The position numbers and the translations under genes are program-made. Below are positions 33,245 through 46,606 of a stretch of DNA of 64,000 nucleotides, in pieces. The stretch is from contig JBBBDQ010000310.1 in assembly GCA_037127315.1 (NCBI GenBank), positions 2,940,001-3,004,000 of the forward strand. Direction: 5' to 3'. The DNA is from Ascarosepion bandense. Its lineage: Eukaryota > Mollusca > Cephalopoda > Sepiida > Sepiidae. Every line of letters begins with the position of its first letter. The stretch's first letter is position 1. The notes beneath the pieces are model-generated. The model saw only the letters and a list, made by a program, of their open reading frames with translations, had not been told where the DNA came from and ran no database searches.

Positions 33245-33835
33245 AATTATAATGGGCTATCTTCCCACAAGGCCAAATTCCGTTAATCTGCTACGGAATT
33301 CCTACTACAACTAGAAAAGTAATAAGAAATACCCGCTATACCGCTACACCATAACCGACCCATCACGCTTTTGGAACCACACATACATTATTTAGGCTTT
33401 CTCCTGATTTTCTTCTCACATATATTTTTCTCTTACTACCAAAAAGTTCAAATTTGGACTCGATTGTCCACGATATATTTTGATGCTTTTCAATACCAAC
33501 TTATACTTATTGCCTATAAAAGTCTTTTCTGCTTATTCCCCTCTTGATGTACCTTCTGAGCCCCGCTGATCTAAGTTATTTTTTTACAGTTGAGAGCGAC
33601 ACTGGGTGCTGTCAACTCCGGAGCATTTTTCTTTCTGTTTCTTTTGCATCCAGTAATCAAATGTTTATATTCGAAAGCTCCAGCTCTATCATTTGCGCCC
33701 TTATAATGAATATTGCACCCCTTGTCTTGAAATCTTCAATTTACTTTTAAGAGTAGCTTTCTTTGAATAGAATTTCAATTTTTGTCCTCATTTCAATCCT
33801 TAGCTGCTTTGATTTTGCCATTTTGTGCAAATTAA
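33245..33835 (-). pseudogene. Tc1-like transposase, N-terminal to central part
   Basis: The minus strand starts MAKSKQLRIEMRTKIEILFK (33820 downward), the Tc1 N-terminal helix-turn-helix, then after frame breaks SLSTVKK-LRSAGLRRYI, then TIESKFELFGSKRKIYVRRK and SGESLNNVCVVPKA. The last part is the Tc1 first catalytic region WSDESKFE, here with the Asp changed to Ile. WVGYGVAV, which corresponds to SVMVWGCF, follows before the match fades near 33245. The second Asp and Glu regions are missing. Confidence 0.7.
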
Positions 33836-34462
33836 TTCCAAATTAAAAATAAATTTAAAAGTTGTGTCAGAGATTAAGAACAATATGGTTAAATAAAAAA
33901 GACAAGCGAGAAACTACATTTTTCTCGTCGACGCGTTTCGTCCTGTGATGGACAATAATACGTTGATTTATTGCAAAATTTACAATTTTGGCACACGGCC
34001 GAAAGAGGAATGGGGAGACAACTGAATCTGATCATTACTAACTATCTTATACCTAACTAATGAGAAACACGACCCATTTACTCTTTACAAATTTGTTCAT
34101 TTACCATAAGAACCTATCCATTGTCAACCAATCTGCTATATACCAAAATACCACATATTTTCGGGGACCCTAAAAAGATTCATCCCATGCGTTTAAAATG
34201 TTATTTACAATTCTATATACATATAAAATATATGATAATCAATGAAGGAGAAGGGGACATGAAACCCAAAAAAAAAATTAAATATAAAATAATACAAAAT
34301 TTAAAATAAACTGATGTTAGTTGGACCCGTCAAACCCTCAAAAATAAGAAGCCACAGTATTCTGTTTTTAGGTAAAATCAAGAGACACGTTTGCTATGAA
34401 AGAGGGTAAGAACTTATTAAGGCAAAAAGACGAAATAAGTTTTATTTTAAATAACGTATCTA

Positions 34463-34471
34463 TAACACACA

Positions 34472-34550
<79 letters not shown>
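34463..34550. repeat. (CA)n(TA)n compound microsatellite
   Basis: CA array to about 34502, then a TA array to about 34550, directly next to the Penelope-like tail fragment at 34551. Confidence 0.95.
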
Positions 34551-34554
<4 letters not shown>

Positions 34555-34625
34555 GTTTCATTAAAAATGACAGACAAGGTATTACAAGGTATTACATTGG
34601 TCATTTATTTTGGTAAAATAATTCT
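34551..34625 (-). mobile_element. Penelope-like element 3' tail fragment
   Basis: acaggtttcattaaaaatga and cagacaaggtatta match the terminal bases of the Penelope-like pieces at 56208 (caggtctcattaaaaaagac) and, inverted, 57350-57390. Only the tail is present, and as in the 56208 copy a CA/TG array sits beside it. Confidence 0.5.
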
Positions 34626-34925
34626 TATTTTTTAAGTTATAGAGCATAAGTCATAAATGAAACATTGCAATTAATTAAATTTTAAAGAATTTTTTCTATT
34701 AGCTTTTGCACTACTTTATGAGTAAACGTGTTGGAATGTTTATGTTAGGATTAGAATTAAATAATTTTTGTATACTAAAGTAAATTGTAGTTAAGAAAAA
34801 CAAATAAGTATTTTGTGGATCACTTATTTTAAATTTTAATTTTTAAGTTATATTGGGATATAAATTATAAATGAAGCATTATAATTAATTAAGTTTTAAC
34901 GAAAAATATTTGCGATGTTTGCATA
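34626..34925 (+). repeat. Two direct repeats ~222 bp apart
   Basis: aagttatagagcataagtca with taaatgaaacattgcaatta (34634 onward) recurs as aagttatattgggatataaa with taaatgaagcattataatta at about 34851-34905. The intervening sequence is not repeated elsewhere that I can see. Confidence 0.55.
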
Positions 34926-35000
34926 AAACGGCCAATACATCTCTACGGTTCAGTATTTTTTATTTTTATTTTAGGGGACCTTGAAATCTGCAGCTTTTCA

Positions 35001-35003
<3 letters not shown>

Positions 35004-35067
<64 letters not shown>
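35004..35067. repeat. (TA)n microsatellite
   Basis: TA array of about 64 bases with a single C interruption near 35042. Confidence 0.95.
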
Positions 35068-35872
35068 GAAATGACGATACTAATGATTATCATTTATGTG
35101 ACGTACTCCTTCAGGACGCGGACAAACATATCCATCCACATTTTATTCTTGTTTATTTCTAAGTAAAATATAATCATTTCCTATGCAATTTTCTTTAGAA
35201 CTTCCTTGTTTCTCACGTGATCAAAATAATAATAAATAATAATAATATAATCTATATTATATGAAATTATAAGATCTTGTTCTGTTTCTTTCATACACTT
35301 TCTACACGTAATTTGGAATATATGTATATGTGTATATGTCCGTATTGTACATGAGTGGTTATGCCATTTAATGCATACAAAACCACACGAAAGTACACAC
35401 ATACGCACACAATTGGGTTGAGTTAAAAAAAAGATATTGGAATAATATATTCTCCTCCAATTCTGTCAGAGCTATTCGAACCCTAGGAATGTCACCTGCA
35501 ACAAACAGAGTAACAGAAAAGAGTATAAGTCAAAATGTGTGCCTCTTCGAAGTCATGTTTAGTTCCCCTGCGGCATTTAAACTGGATATATTTTCTAATA
35601 AATGTAGCTGACAAACAATTTAGTTTTAAGAGTTGTTATTCTTGTCATCGAAGCGACAGGTACCGACCTAATACTGCTACTATAATAATGATAATAACAC
35701 AGGTACTCTATACTATTTTGTAACAAATGTCTTGCTACTGCTTAGTGTTCGATCCCTAAAAATAAATAAACAAAGCTACTGTGTCAGTGACAACGGATTT
35801 GAGATAAATAGAATGAGTGTAAAAATGTCAGTTTCATGCTGGACGATATTCTGCAAATTCTTTTTACTCACG

Positions 35873-35989
35873 CACACACACAAGCACACACACACACACA
35901 CACATATATACATATAATTTACACATATTATTCACTTGCAATGCTCTCCAATAACTTTGGGAAATGTAGAAAAAATTCTTGCTACTGCT

Positions 35990-36069
<80 letters not shown>
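35873..36069. repeat. (CA)n and (TG)n microsatellites
   Basis: CA array at about 35873-35903 and a longer TG array at 35993-36068, separated by about 90 bases, so the two could pair as an imperfect inverted repeat. The sequence from 35070 to 35870 holds nothing else beyond a doubtful LINE-tail scrap (tccttcaggacgcgg) near 35108. Confidence 0.92.
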
Positions 36070-36974
36070 TTTAATTGCATTTTTGCATCACTTTCTTTGC
36101 GGATAAATCTTTTTACAAAACTGTACTGCAAGACTTCCTGATAATTCCGATATTTAATAATATCATAATCTGGATAATTTAACTGAGATCGATATGGTTT
36201 TTTATTGTGAAATTTTGTCATGAGGATAAAAAGAAACAAGTGAAAATATTGTATATATAGGCAAAAAAAGGTGAGATGGCTCAATTTTCTACTAATGTTA
36301 CTTATCGTATTGTTCTTGTCTTGATTTAATGTAAACATCCAAATTTCAAATAAATTTAAATGATTTGGCTTTTAGGTTGCCGAATCTCTCTTAATAACCT
36401 AATTGGGACGATGACTAAAAAAATTTTAAAAAGATTTTTGAAACTTTATAAATTATTATAATTAAAAAACAAAAATGAAAACAATTCTTGTAAAAATTCA
36501 TTATTCATTGAAAAAATTTCTCTTCGGATGATGATATCCTTAATATACATTGTTTGTAAAAATAATTAAAAGTTTATCTTTTTAAAAATGGCATAGGTTT
36601 ATTGCATTTTTGCTTTCACTATTCGGAGCAGAGCAGACTATGAAAATGAAAAAAAAAATAAGTGATTTCCATTTCCCAAGACGTCCTGCATTTAATTAAT
36701 AAAACAAAGTTCCGTGGTGGTAGTCAATTTCTAGAAATTTTAGGAAGTTCATTGGAGTTGGTGTAACATATGTAAAAAAACATTTTCACCAAGATTATAA
36801 AAAAAATGAATTCAAAAATAATTTCTGCCATTTGTGAATAAGTTCTGAAAGTTTCATCAAAATCTGATTATTTGATTTTTGCAAGAATGTTCAAATTATT
36901 GTTTTCCACTGGCAAAAAAGTGAGTCGTTTCCCATAGTAAACTTCTGAAAAAATTTGGTCACTCGCTGACGAAA

Positions 36975-37150
36975 AAAAAAAACAAGATTTTTAAACAAAA
37001 TTTCGAACGTGTTCGAAAGGATTTAAAAATTAATAAAATGATTTTTAAAAGAGTTTGACCTTCCTCTTAATAATAACATAAATATTTTGACAATAAAATT
37101 TTATTTTTATTAAGTTTAGGGTCTTTAATATTGTGTTTTTTTCAACGAAT
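36975..37150. repeat. Dispersed repeat shared with 7262-7460, copy 2
   Basis: aacaagatttttaaac, aatttcgaacgtgttcgaaa, cctcttaataataacataaa and tttttattaagtttagggtc parallel the copy near 7262. The sequence from 36070 to 36970 is AT-rich with nothing recognised. Confidence 0.6.
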
Positions 37151-37309
37151 GAGTATAAAACCGACTCGCATAAAGATCTATTTTTGTTCTTTAAATCAAG
37201 ATCTCTCATTCGAGATTTCGAACCAGAATTTTTCATGAGCTTAATTAGCATTTCCAAATCCTTATAAAAACGAGAATAACTGAGTGTCGTGTGCATTTAC
37301 AGGCAATAT

Positions 37310-37560
37310 ACTTGAAGGTACTCGGGTATGTAACCACATACAACTCCCACACCTACACCCACACACTAAGATCTCAATGCCGCTTCCCGGTTCTTTTCAG
37401 CAATACTAAGAGAAATCTCCGCCTTCTGTGAGTCTGTTTCTTGGTCTGCCTAGTTGTCTTTCTCTCTTTCCCAGGCCTAGTAGTCGCTCACTGCACTGCC
37501 GACACAACTGCCATGAAAATGCGACCAACCTGGGGAAAGATAGCGCTGTGTCTGCACGCG
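37310..37560. other. GC-richer island without recognised gene
   Basis: A block richer in C and G than its surroundings (cacccacacact, ctgcactgccgacacaactg, ctgtgtctgcacgcggac). No reading frame resembles a known protein, and it could be a promoter or a decayed element. Confidence 0.25.
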
Positions 37561-38669
37561 GACTTTATTTAAAAACATTCTGATTGCAGAAAATTCCAAC
37601 TAAGAATTTAACTTTAGAAAGAAATATCTCGATTTCTCACATATATTTGAAAGTCTTAGCAAACAAGCAGTGTTTAAAAAAGTATATCCCTAAAACAATC
37701 AGTCAGGTATGATGAAGAAACTGACAGGAAAAGGGATAACTAGAAAGATTTATATAGTTTCGTGATAACAGAAGAAGAATATGGGAAGCGAGAGAGAAAG
37801 GGGAATTTAAAAGGAAAGGAAACTGCAGAGAAAAAACGCAGGACCTGATTGTCCAACTCCTTTTTGTTACAAATTAAAGACATCTGATTTTCTATATTTT
37901 ATGTTGAAAAAAAGATGTTTAGAGATTATCTTCTACATTAAGTGGTTTTTTACATTAAATTATAGAAATATAAGAAATTAATTATTTTTAAAAGTTTACA
38001 AAAGTGTGTCCATCATTCGAGGAAAACATTTTAAGAATTATAAAGGCACAAGCAATCGAAAAATGAGTTCAAAGAAAATGTACAGACATTATTGAAAATT
38101 TGTAAAAATTATTATGTGTTTCAGTGAAGTATATTTTCAAATAGATAAACGAAATAATGGAAAAAGTGGTACTTTTTTTTTAATTAATTCGGAGAATTTC
38201 AAATTTAGTCAATACATCGCCCCAGGTAAAATTGTAAAGAACGATCTGAGAAAGAATTGAAATATATGATTAGGCGTGTAAAAATCATGAAAGGAAACGA
38301 ATTTGAAATCAATTAAAACTATTTCGAAGAAAAAAAATAGCAGAAAAATTCGAGTAAAAAGTTGTTAAAAAGAGCGAAATCAATGAAAATAATTGTGTCG
38401 GCTGTTTGTGAATAACTGAAAAAGTGGATGTTCACTGTTTGGAATGCGAAGCGATACGCCGTCAATCACAAGTGCAAACGATCTCGATCAATCATTGAAT
38501 ATATATACATATCTATGAGAATGAACATTTCTATAAAATATGATGAACTTGTTCGAAAGTAAAAAGGAAAGAGGGAGATAAATTCCAAAAGAGGAACAGA
38601 GTTAACGTCTCGCCTTGTTGTGCAGATTTTACTCATTCTTTCTCTTTCTCTCTATTTTCATTAATCCTA

Positions 38670-38856
38670 GAAAATTTTTCAACTGTTTCTTGTGAATATG
38701 ACAGGGGAGCACACTAATACACTGACGCGCGTACATAAGCGATAATAATAGACACAGTCCGGACTTTTACAACACAGGATCTTTAGGAGCTGAAAAACTA
38801 TTCTTAACGGGAATACCTCTAAATGTTGTAGTGGACAACTTAAAATTAAGGTGAGT
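38670..38856 (+). other. Exon-like segment (very uncertain)
   Basis: A pyrimidine tract (tctttctctttctctctatt) near 38636-38656 is followed by cag/tag acceptor-like sites and, at 38852, a good donor, aaggtgagta. In the frame ending at the donor the translation reads GSLGAEKLFLTGIPLNVVVD followed by NLKLR. The LFLTGIP-NVV-NLKLR pattern is reminiscent of a laminin-G/LNS strand (LYLGGLP-N). A TGA upstream in this frame requires the acceptor to lie after about 38730. It may be a small real exon of a gene that extends beyond the window, or chance. Confidence 0.15.
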
Positions 38857-39063
38857 AAAAAACTAAAAAGAATTACGTTTCTAGTTGTGATCTCTGTGTA
38901 CATGCCAGTCTAGTTATACATGAGTTTGAAGTTACGAAAGGATTAATTAAAGTTTGTGCGTGTCATAAAAGTTATGTACGTGTTCTCTCTAGCTAGAATT
39001 TATGATTTTATTAAGTAAATCAGCAGGTACAGAAAATATATGCATGTAATGTTATTGTTACTG

Positions 39064-39066
<3 letters not shown>

Positions 39067-39110
<44 letters not shown>
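39067..39110. repeat. (TA)n microsatellite
   Basis: TA array of about 44 bases. Confidence 0.95.
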
Positions 39111-39115
<5 letters not shown>

Positions 39116-39163
39116 CGCATAAAATTTCAAGATAGATTTTATAAGTACTTGCAAATTATTCTG

Positions 39164-39232
39164 TGTCGTGTCCCTTCAGGACGTACGCGGTTATGGTTTT
39201 CCAAATATCCCTATTCTGTGTGATTCTTAGTA
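39164..39232 (-). mobile_element. RTE-like LINE 3' terminal fragment
   Basis: tcgtgtcccttcaggacgta, cgcggttatggttttccaaa and tatccctattctgtgtgatt are the reverse complement of the last about 70 coding bases of the 14139 LINE (cactcaggatagggag ... gtcctgaaaagacaaggcac). No (GAA)n tail remains. Confidence 0.65.
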
Positions 39233-39499
39233 ATAATGTATTTATGCTAAATTTATTATAAGGAGAAAAATTGAAACCTTTAAAGTGGAAACAATAATTG
39301 TAACAAAAAATGAGAAAATATTCCCCAATTTCTTTTTAATTTCCTGAACAAACAATCCCTCAACCGAGTGTGCAGGTAATAGAAATATATTTTCAGTATA
39401 AATTGTCTTTCGGTTTTGTTTGTTTTTTGTTTTTTGTTTTTTGTTTTATTTATTTATTTATTTATTTATTGTGTGTGTGTTTTTAATCGGTTCAGGTTT

Positions 39500-39650
39500 T
39501 AAGGGAGTACTCGGTGTATTGAAAATAAAGAGTTCGATTTTCCAGCTGATTCTTTATCTGTTCATTTTTGAATAGCTGGAGTCGACTTTCCCCTCTACTC
39601 GGTCCCATTGTCAGATACCTAAACAAAATATCTCGTCACACAACAACTAG
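39500..39650 (+). mobile_element. Possible decayed SINE
   Basis: A B-box-like gagttcgattttccag and the block ctctactcggtcccattgtc resemble the candidate head at 12781-12870. Weak. Confidence 0.25.
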
Positions 39651-39914
39651 GGTGGCATACGGAGAATAGAATAGGTTGAAGAACACTTGAGTAATAAAAT
39701 AATTCTCAAATAACCGTCTTAGCTGCAGATACAGCTAATAGCCCTAACATCAACTATAACAGAGTGCGATCACTTATGTGTTAATGCAAAATTTATTTTT
39801 AAAATATCTTTGTGAAGTGTACATCGACTAAGTGTTGACGTTGTATATATTGTATATAACAGAATTGCAATCCTGTCAACTTGTAGAACGAAAATCGAAA
39901 TAAAATGAGAGTGA

Positions 39915-39916
<2 letters not shown>

Positions 39917-39985
<69 letters not shown>

Positions 39986-40140
39986 CTTACACATTTTTCC
40001 GGTTCGTGTTCAGGTTTTCTCCGCTTTTTAAAACCTTGCGCTTTTGGCAAATGTGTCACCAAAAAAAAGAAGAGAACGCTGGCTACTGGAAGCCAGTACA
40101 AACCGTGGCTGTTTTTTGTATGCGTGTGTGTGTGTGTGTG
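39917..40140. repeat. Two (TG)n microsatellites
   Basis: TG array at 39917-39981 and a shorter one at about 40122-40140. Confidence 0.93.
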
Positions 40141-40144
40141 ACCT

Positions 40145-41100
40145 GGGTACGGTGTAGTTTCGAATATAACTATAGGCAACTATGCATTTTAAGTGCTAAC
40201 GCCCATAATAAGAAGGCATGAACCCCCAAATTACCAACAACATAAACGATCGTTTCTAATGAATGTATATCAAAAGGGATACAAAAATGGTTAAAATGAA
40301 AAATTAAGAATACAATTCAGAGAGGTCATGTTCGCTACCAGTAGTAAAAAAAGAAATGGCAATAAATGTATAGAAGCTCATCAGATATGTGATGTATCAG
40401 CAATATTCTAAAAAATATAAGTATATATATATAGGCATATAATTTATCATGCTTGTGTCGAAGAAAGAATTAAGCATACAACAAATGCACGTACATAAGA
40501 TTAAATGTGTCCGTATTTAGTTAATACGAGAAATTAAGATGCTATTTTTACTGTCAATAAAAAACACTGGATAACTTGTATGAAGCTGAGTCCTCAATAA
40601 CAAGTGTGGTGTACCCAGTTAGGCTCAAACAGAATTTAATAATGACATGCAAATCTAACTTGTCAAGCATCGATTTTTTACTGTGTTCGCAGACACAGCA
40701 TGTATGGTTTCAAATTTAAAAACTAAATAATAATGGATTTAGGTTCCTTTTCTTACCAATATAAGTGTTCAATTTTTACAAAATTTTTAAACCAGCTTTT
40801 TATACCAAAATAAATGACATTCTTCTTGATTTACCTATTTAAAGTTCCCCTACCATTTACATAAAAAACATGCTCTCAGGAGTGTCCCAAATAAACAGGC
40901 TCCAATTTTTGAAAATTTGCTATAAATGGGTAACTAAATAAAAAATATCATATAAAATTTAAATTTGCTGAAAAAGTATTAAGAGATTATCAGTTCTCAC
41001 TTCTTATATATATAAAGAGACAGAGACAGAGACAGAGACAGAGGAAGACAGAGACGGAGAGAACGCCATGTATTTGAGAACATACATTTAGCGAGCTACA
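40145..41100. other. No gene recognised
   Basis: AT-rich spacer ending in a short GAGACA-type repeat at about 41016-41060. Confidence 0.4.
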
Positions 41101-41113
41101 AATCCAAAATGAC

Positions 41114-41422
41114 TTAACGTAATGTTACGTGACATACACCAAATTCTAACATCCTCATTTCTCTTTCAGACATATCGAGAACATTAAAATGACAGCTTCC
41201 AGTGTGACACAGGAAATGAAATCTTACGTTGTGCTTTAGCCGCCAACACACCAACTCGGACATGACCAATTTTGTGTTCAAAGTCAAGAACAATCTGAAG
41301 GTCTCTGGTAGGGTTGTATCATTGTTGGCCATGAAATGACAACATTCTAAGCAATCAGATTGTGTAGGGCAACCTAAATTGTCTACTAAGTCCAGTGTAT
41401 TATCAAACCACGACTCCAGCAA
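41114..41422 (-). other. Unassigned 102-codon open frame
   Basis: An open frame in relatively GC-balanced DNA. The translation (starting MLESWFDNTLDLVDNLGCPT, ending CHVTLR) is compositionally protein-like with several Cys and Trp residues, but I recognise no family. A second frame of 97 codons lies at 41517-41810 on the plus strand (ends LYKWLHRKCSMF), also unrecognised. Both could be parts of an old transposable element. Confidence 0.2.
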
Positions 41423-42014
41423 GTCGATGAGGGGGAATCATCGAGCAGCTTGCTTGGAATCTACTATTAGATTCAATTATTATTACTATTAGATAAACAA
41501 TTAAATAACATATGAAATGAAAATAATCGGCTTCCTACACAACCAAATTCTGGAGAATCGTTTGATCCGATCGGAACGTATATTCAAGCACAGCTGCTTC
41601 ACCGGGGATAATGTGAACATGAGGAACGAAACGTGGTCCTCATACAAACGGACTCCCGATGATGTCCACCAAGTTCATATCATTTGTGATGACCATGGAG
41701 TTGTGAACAACGACAACCATGTTATTCATTCCTTCCGTAGGGCATTCAAGGTCCTGGTCATGATAAGCAAACTCTACAAGTGGCTTCATCGGAAGTGTTC
41801 AATGTTCTAGGTGGATTCTGCTACGTTTGACCATGATACAAATGATCAATAAATTTCTGTTCGCAAATTTTCATGGTCATGTTACATCAAATATCTGATT
41901 CCCTGGCTCACCCTTAACTATTATGTTTGGGGTGTCATTGAGAAAAGGACCAACCAGTGTCCCTACAATACGAACCGTGAACAAGAGCCACATGACCCAG
42001 TCGTTTCCGATACA

Positions 42015-42319
42015 GTGTGCGTTGTGGTGCAGTGGATATCGACTCTGAACGAAAGATCGGGGAGCTGAGTTCAAATTTCAGTTGAACTCCTTGCATTCAC
42101 TTACGCACAAATAACCTTGGGAAAGGTATTAATTCGTCTCTTCCCTCCAGTTATGGGTTATATAATAGAAAAGACTGGGTTCTATAGCCCTGACTGGCAA
42201 CCAGTCAACCGCAGAAAGCAATAGCAACCTACTGCGGCATAATCTTCTGCCTAGTCAGTCATGTCTCTTTCGAGACATGATTGCCCAAGCATGTTTCATG
42301 TATGGCACTTAACTAAATG
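42015..42319 (+). mobile_element. tRNA-derived SINE (family A), near full length
   Basis: gtgtgcgttgtggtgcagtg (A-box region), gagttcaaatttcag (B-box), ttgcattcacttacgcacaa, ttatgggttatataatagaa, ggcaaccagtcaaccgcaga, and the end gcatgtttcatgtatggcac then ttaactaaatga. It matches the 7862 copy throughout. Confidence 0.88.
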
Positions 42320-42532
42320 ATCGAGGCTATCCTCGAAGTTGAGTATATCTTTTCTGTTGAATTTCATTCTTTTTCTTTTATTATAATTTATTCTCAATTT
42401 CTTAGATCACACCACATATAAATATAATTTGTGGACTGCTGCATTTGTGATTTCTGCAGCAAGAAGGTTTATTACGGGTGGTTTTACCAGTCTCGCACCC
42501 AACCGGTTTTTAATTCAGAGTCATCGTTCTTC

Positions 42533-42650
42533 TAGATTGGTTGCCAATCAAAAATAGAGAACCCAGCCTGGCCATAGCTTATGGTAGAGGGAGAAATGGA
42601 TTCATGACTTTTCCAAAGTTATTTTTGCGAAAGTGACCGTAATTAACTTA
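42533..42650 (-). mobile_element. Family A SINE, partial
   Basis: ggttgccaatcaaaaataga, gaacccagcctggccatagc and tttccaaagttatttttgcg are the minus-strand forms of the ggcaacc, gggttctatagcc and cgcaaatacccttgggaaa blocks. The head and 3' end are missing. Confidence 0.6.
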
Positions 42651-43289
42651 GTCTTATTTTAATAACATCCGTTCATACTCACGGATAATCTCTCGCCTAT
42701 TATAATTAAGAGATATCAGAAATGAGCTGTAACGTTGACAGATGTTATTATCATTCATTTCTCAATGTACCTAAATACTTTCAATCTCTTCCCGAGATCA
42801 TCTTCAGGTTTGTGAGTTATGGTAACCTACAATGTGATTTGGGAAGTTATTATTAATGAGAGTCTGCTTAATATTTTTTTAGTTCAGAGTAAAATATCTT
42901 TTTTGTAGAGGAGTTGATTTGTGCTCAGTTAATTAAGTTGTGTATAAGTGCTATTTTGTAGTAGTTGGAACATTCACACTTATAGTTGACAGTGCAAGAG
43001 TTTTTGCTGCTGTTTTTTTTTATATGGGGAGATAGTAAATGTGTTATTGTTTGTATTTGTTAAAATATCAAGAAAAGGGATTTAGTTATCTTTGTTAAGT
43101 TCGTATGTAAACTTAAGTTTTATTATTTCTTCTATATTTTTAACTAATGTAAGAATATAATCAACATATCAATTACAATACGCAAAAGATTATCCATGAG
43201 TATGAACGGATTTTATTAAAAATAAGCAGACACAATGTTTGCTATTTAATCTGACATCTCTAAAAAAAGTTTGCTGCCAAAATACACAA

Positions 43290-43295
<6 letters not shown>

Positions 43296-43320
<25 letters not shown>
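43296..43320. repeat. (TA)n microsatellite
   Basis: Short TA array at the left edge of the transposon relic at 43321. The sequence from 42650 to 43295 is AT-rich with nothing recognised. Confidence 0.9.
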
Positions 43321-44192
43321 GTCGAACTTGTCGTCTAAATTACGCAAAAATCAAAATAACACTAACATCTCATTTTAACAGATATATTTGCCAAAATTCT
43401 ATAAAAATATCTTGAAATACTAAAGGGCAAATTTATTCAATAAAACCGACATTGGCTTCAACCACGGCCTCCAGACAACTTAAGATTCTACTGCAACTGT
43501 TCTGGGCGGTCTTCTTGTTTCAGTTGGTGAATGCTATCATAATCTTTACCGTCAGTTCTTTGTTGGTGTTACAAGGAGTATTGTTGGTCAATCGTTTAAC
43601 TGCATCCCACACCTAACAATCAAAGCGTTTTCAGTCTGGTGTGTTAGATGGCCAGGGTTGATGTGGTCGCAGAAATTGTCTGACAGCTAAGACTGGGTTC
43701 GTTTGCTTGTGTGGCAAGATGCAGAATCCTGTTGCCAGAGATAAGGTTCTTCCAACAGCTACCCTCTTAACCCAGGGCAGCACTTCCTTGTCAAGGCACT
43801 TTATGTAGGCTTCCGTGTTGAGTCTGAGGCCCTCACAGACCAAATTTAAAAGTTCTTTTCTTCTCAGATCGATAAGAGCTAATTTTCAGTGCTGCCGTAC
43901 GTATCTTCGTAATCACCATTAGACTCATCCAACTCTTTCCGAATTATCTGCACTGTCCTCAGATTGACACCCAAACACTCTAAAATGTTTGTATTGGAGC
44001 TTCTGGTGCGAATGCTCATCATTACAGCATTCCGTTTCCAAATTTCTGGCGGTGTTAATTGCGTCATGGCGCTCTTTTTCTCACACACGGTGCCCATCTG
44101 ATCCTACAATACTATACACTCGATAAAATCAAAAACAAACTATGCGCATGTGCGGAATTCAAAATATGAAACGGTGACAATTTACCCACTGC

Positions 44193-44195
<3 letters not shown>
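43321..44195 (-). pseudogene. Tc1/mariner-superfamily element with deleted catalytic core, copy 2
   Basis: From 44097 downward the minus strand encodes the N-terminus (MGTVCEKKSAMTQLTPPEIW, then LGVNLRTVQIIRKEL, a helix-turn-helix). Near 43880 the reading jumps to LRLNTEAYIKCLDKEVLPWV and then, in broken frames, the region that in this family reads WQQDSAPCHTSK (second Asp; here mutated), INPGHLTHQT, WDAVKRLTNNTPCNTNKEL and LEAVVEAN near 43450. The first catalytic Asp region is therefore lost by internal deletion. Both ends reach sequence that could be terminal repeats (left gtcgtctaaattacgc; right, reversed, gtgggtaaattgtc), though they match poorly. The N-terminal part is the same family as 26945-27245. 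Confidence 0.75.

Positions 44196-44257
<62 letters not shown>
44195..44257. repeat. (TG)n microsatellite
   Basis: TG array of about 62 bases at the right edge of the transposon relic. Confidence 0.95.
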
Positions 44258-44400
44258 TAAAATATGGTTGAAGCTATGCTACATTTAGGGTTAAACTGCT
44301 CTATATCAGATACAGCGTATGTGTATATATGAGTGCACACTGAAATCAACACCGAATGACAACAGTCTGTTTCATCATTGAATGCAATCTTCAGTGTACA

Positions 44401-44402
<2 letters not shown>

Positions 44403-44436
<34 letters not shown>
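44403..44436. repeat. (TA)n microsatellite
   Basis: TA array of about 33 bases. On either side, actgaagattgcattcaatg and related words suggest small local inverted sequence (gtgcacactgaaat at 44331, cttcagtgtacactca at 44390). Confidence 0.92.
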
Positions 44437-44439
<3 letters not shown>

Positions 44440-44963
44440 CATACCATGTACACGCGTAGATGTAGCAAATAATGTAATTGTATACATGAATACATACATA
44501 AATTATGGTCCTAGAGCAGTTTTGAAGCCTAAACAATATTGGTAACTGAATAAAAAATGTCAGTGATTTCTCAATAATTGCATTTATTTTCAGTTGCCTA
44601 CGAGCATGCCCAGGGGATTTCCCGCCATATACATCTTGATACATACATAAATATACATAATACTTTATACACATAAACCTATCTATACATGTTTTGCTAT
44701 ATATTTTTTATATATTTTTTACTGGAAACTTTACATCTTTCCTTTTACTCCTTCTAAAGAATTTCTACAAGTTCCTTATTATTGTTAAAGACCTGTGCTC
44801 CTTTCCCCCAACAAACTCTTGAATAACCCGAATATATGTGCCTCTGGCTGGAATGTTGGACGACGATAACTAAGTACGAACCAATCGTTGTTCTGATTTG
44901 CTCTTAACGCCTTACAAAAATAGCTCCCTGTACTACTACAAGGAATGCCCATATATATCACAC

Positions 44964-44964
44964 T

Positions 44965-45008
<44 letters not shown>

Positions 45009-45012
45009 TGTG
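44964..45012. repeat. (TA)n(TG)n compound microsatellite
   Basis: Short TA run followed by a TG array. Confidence 0.93.
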
Positions 45013-45234
45013 ATGATCAGTTCTGTCGACGCACATGCGAATTATATTGTATAGTCGATTACCCTTTTAGTTATACGTGTACTTCTAAAAACCTATTTTT
45101 ACACTATATGTGGCTATGTTCTAGGGATATTGAGTATTGTATTCAACAAATTCAACGGTGACCTGTATTTAATTGGAATTACATTACAGTTAAATAATTG
45201 TTTACACAAGTACTGCCGTGCACATACACACACA

Positions 45235-46600
<1,366 letters not shown>

Positions 46601-46606
46601 ATATAT

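Noticed and set aside
35095..35135. RTE-like LINE tail scrap (tccttcaggacgcggac)
   Set aside because: Fewer than 25 convincing bases; kept out of the annotation as a copy.
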